A DNA stretch of 64,000 nt, from contig WARS01000134.1 of NCBI GenBank assembly GCA_008933995.1, forward strand, positions 62,001-126,000, in the 5' to 3' direction. Positions 63,203-64,000 of this stretch are shown piece by piece. Under the pieces are notes generated by a model. The model made no database searches and was not told where the DNA came from. It worked only from the letters and a program-made list of their open reading frames with translations. The translations under genes and the position numbers were made by a program. This DNA comes from Datnioides undecimradiatus. Its lineage: Eukaryota; Chordata; Actinopteri; Lobotiformes; Datnioididae. How positions within the stretch are numbered: the first letter of the stretch is position 1; every line of letters starts with the position of its first letter.

Positions 63203-63413
63203 CTGCACACGGCTCCGTGTCCAGGAACTATGTGACACTCCCCCCGTCCTTGGCAGTAGTCAGGCTGGAGGACGCACTGGCTCTGGCAGGGCAGGCCGTC
63301 CACCGACAGGAAGCCCGGCTCGCACAGACACTGAGCCTCCTTCGTGCGTCTGTTCACCATGCAGCGAGAGAACTCGTCGCAGGCCAGGAACTTGCAGGCG
63401 TCGGCCTGATCGG
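63203..63413 (-). CDS. IMPG1: EGF-like exon of an interphotoreceptor matrix proteoglycan (IMPG family)
   Basis: On the - strand a 211-base segment lies between cccccgctcgcAG and GTaaat. It carries two bases, 69 codons and two bases, encoding DQADACKFLACDEFSRCMVN, RRTKEAQCLCEPGFLSVDGL and PCQSQCVLQPDYCQGRGECH, then IVPGHGAVC. The first six cysteines complete one EGF-like module; four more begin a second. IMPG proteins are hyaluronan-binding proteoglycans of the matrix around photoreceptors. Position beside MYO6, convergent, argues for IMPG1. The motif DGLPCQS.C.LQPD.C, as I recall it, is more like IMPG2. The symbol is therefore provisional. Upstream exons with the SEA domains lie right of the window. 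Confidence 0.8.
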
Positions 63414-64000
63414 CTGCGAGCGGGGGAGACAGAAGGTAGCCGGCATTAGTATTCATGAAGTGTGTGTCATGCGCCTCCCTATAACCACCCTCCTCTCTCC
63501 GGGAGGTGCTGAGGAGCGTTTGATTTTAATGAGATCCTCAGCTTCTGGTCTGCATTGAAATGTAAGATTTAGCCTGTGGCGTGGACGGCTTCCGAGACTA
63601 AACGTCAGATACACTCCCTGGAAATTAGCATGTTTGGAGGCGTTCAGGGACGAAATGTACGCCGTGTGATGCCGCGACGTGTGGTCAGTCTCCATCTGTG
63701 CAGCTGCAAACCGTGCATACATCCACATGTGACCGTGTATGCATGGTTGGGGTTTCATGGCTGCACAGGGGGAGACGGTAACCGATGGATACGCCGCCGT
63801 AACTGATTTCATGTCCTCACAGATTCATAGATATCTGTGTGTTTGTCAAGAAAGCCGCAGCACGTGACCATCAGAGACATGTTCGAGGTCCTGCTGAGAC
63901 GATTTAGTCCGCCGACGCTTCAGTAATGAACTTTTAATGTCAACATTCAGGGTGTTTCATCCGACAAAGACCAAAAAGTCCATCCAGTCACATCTGAACA
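63414..64000 (-). other. IMPG intron (partial)
   Basis: Sequence to the right of the EGF exon belongs to the preceding intron of the - strand gene. I find no SEA-domain exon here. The long - strand open frame at 63453-63812 has no recognisable family. Confidence 0.65.

Noticed and set aside
63453-63812. - strand open frame of 119 codons next to the IMPG exon
   Set aside because: It lacks SEA-domain features and runs into the intron before the EGF exon's acceptor; probably chance.

Overview
The window is vertebrate nuclear DNA, most probably from a ray-finned (teleost) fish. It carries one large spliced gene on the + strand, unconventional myosin VI (MYO6), and the 3' part of a second gene on the - strand that belongs to the IMPG family of photoreceptor-matrix proteoglycans. 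The fish assignment rests on the compact introns, the many long GT, CT and ATTC microsatellites, and several dispersed repeats of kinds I recognise from teleost genomes. MYO6 and IMPG1 are also neighbours, tail to tail, in human, so the layout is conserved vertebrate synteny. Fish can have two myosin VI copies (myo6a and myo6b), and I cannot tell which one this is.

MYO6 occupies bases 1-52789 plus a 3'UTR. The window opens inside an intron. I place 24 exons, all with AG/GT boundaries and continuous reading phase, totalling 2677 coding bases (about 891 residues). That corresponds to roughly residue 404 of human myosin VI through to the stop codon. In order they encode the lower 50 kDa domain with the switch II and relay region (1650-9189), the SH1/SH2 and converter region (13615-20400), the reverse-gear insert and IQ motif (22057-23992), the proximal tail and the charged single alpha-helix (25272-32687), the alternatively spliced large-insert region (three small cassettes at 33345, 35042 and 37360), the MyUb/RRL adaptor segment (40124-43927), a 27-base small-insert microexon (45853), and the cargo-binding domain with the WWY motif (49031-52789). 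The upstream motor exons lie to the left of the window.

From 52790 to about 55030 is probable MYO6 3'UTR. From there to 63202 lies intergenic DNA and the last IMPG intron. An EGF-like exon of the IMPG family sits at 63203-63413 (-), and a tentative terminal exon at 56897-56957 (-).

No RNA gene, CRISPR array, retroviral element or bacterial-type system is visible. The non-coding part holds microsatellites, degenerate minisatellites (4.2-4.8 kb and 31.3-31.8 kb), a long-inverted-repeat element at 35.7-36.4 kb, a 111-base MITE at 46.7 kb, and several dispersed families present in two or more copies, some in opposite orientations. The most biologically interesting material is the alternative-splicing architecture of the myosin VI tail and the hybrid look of the IMPG exon. 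I see no wholly novel system.
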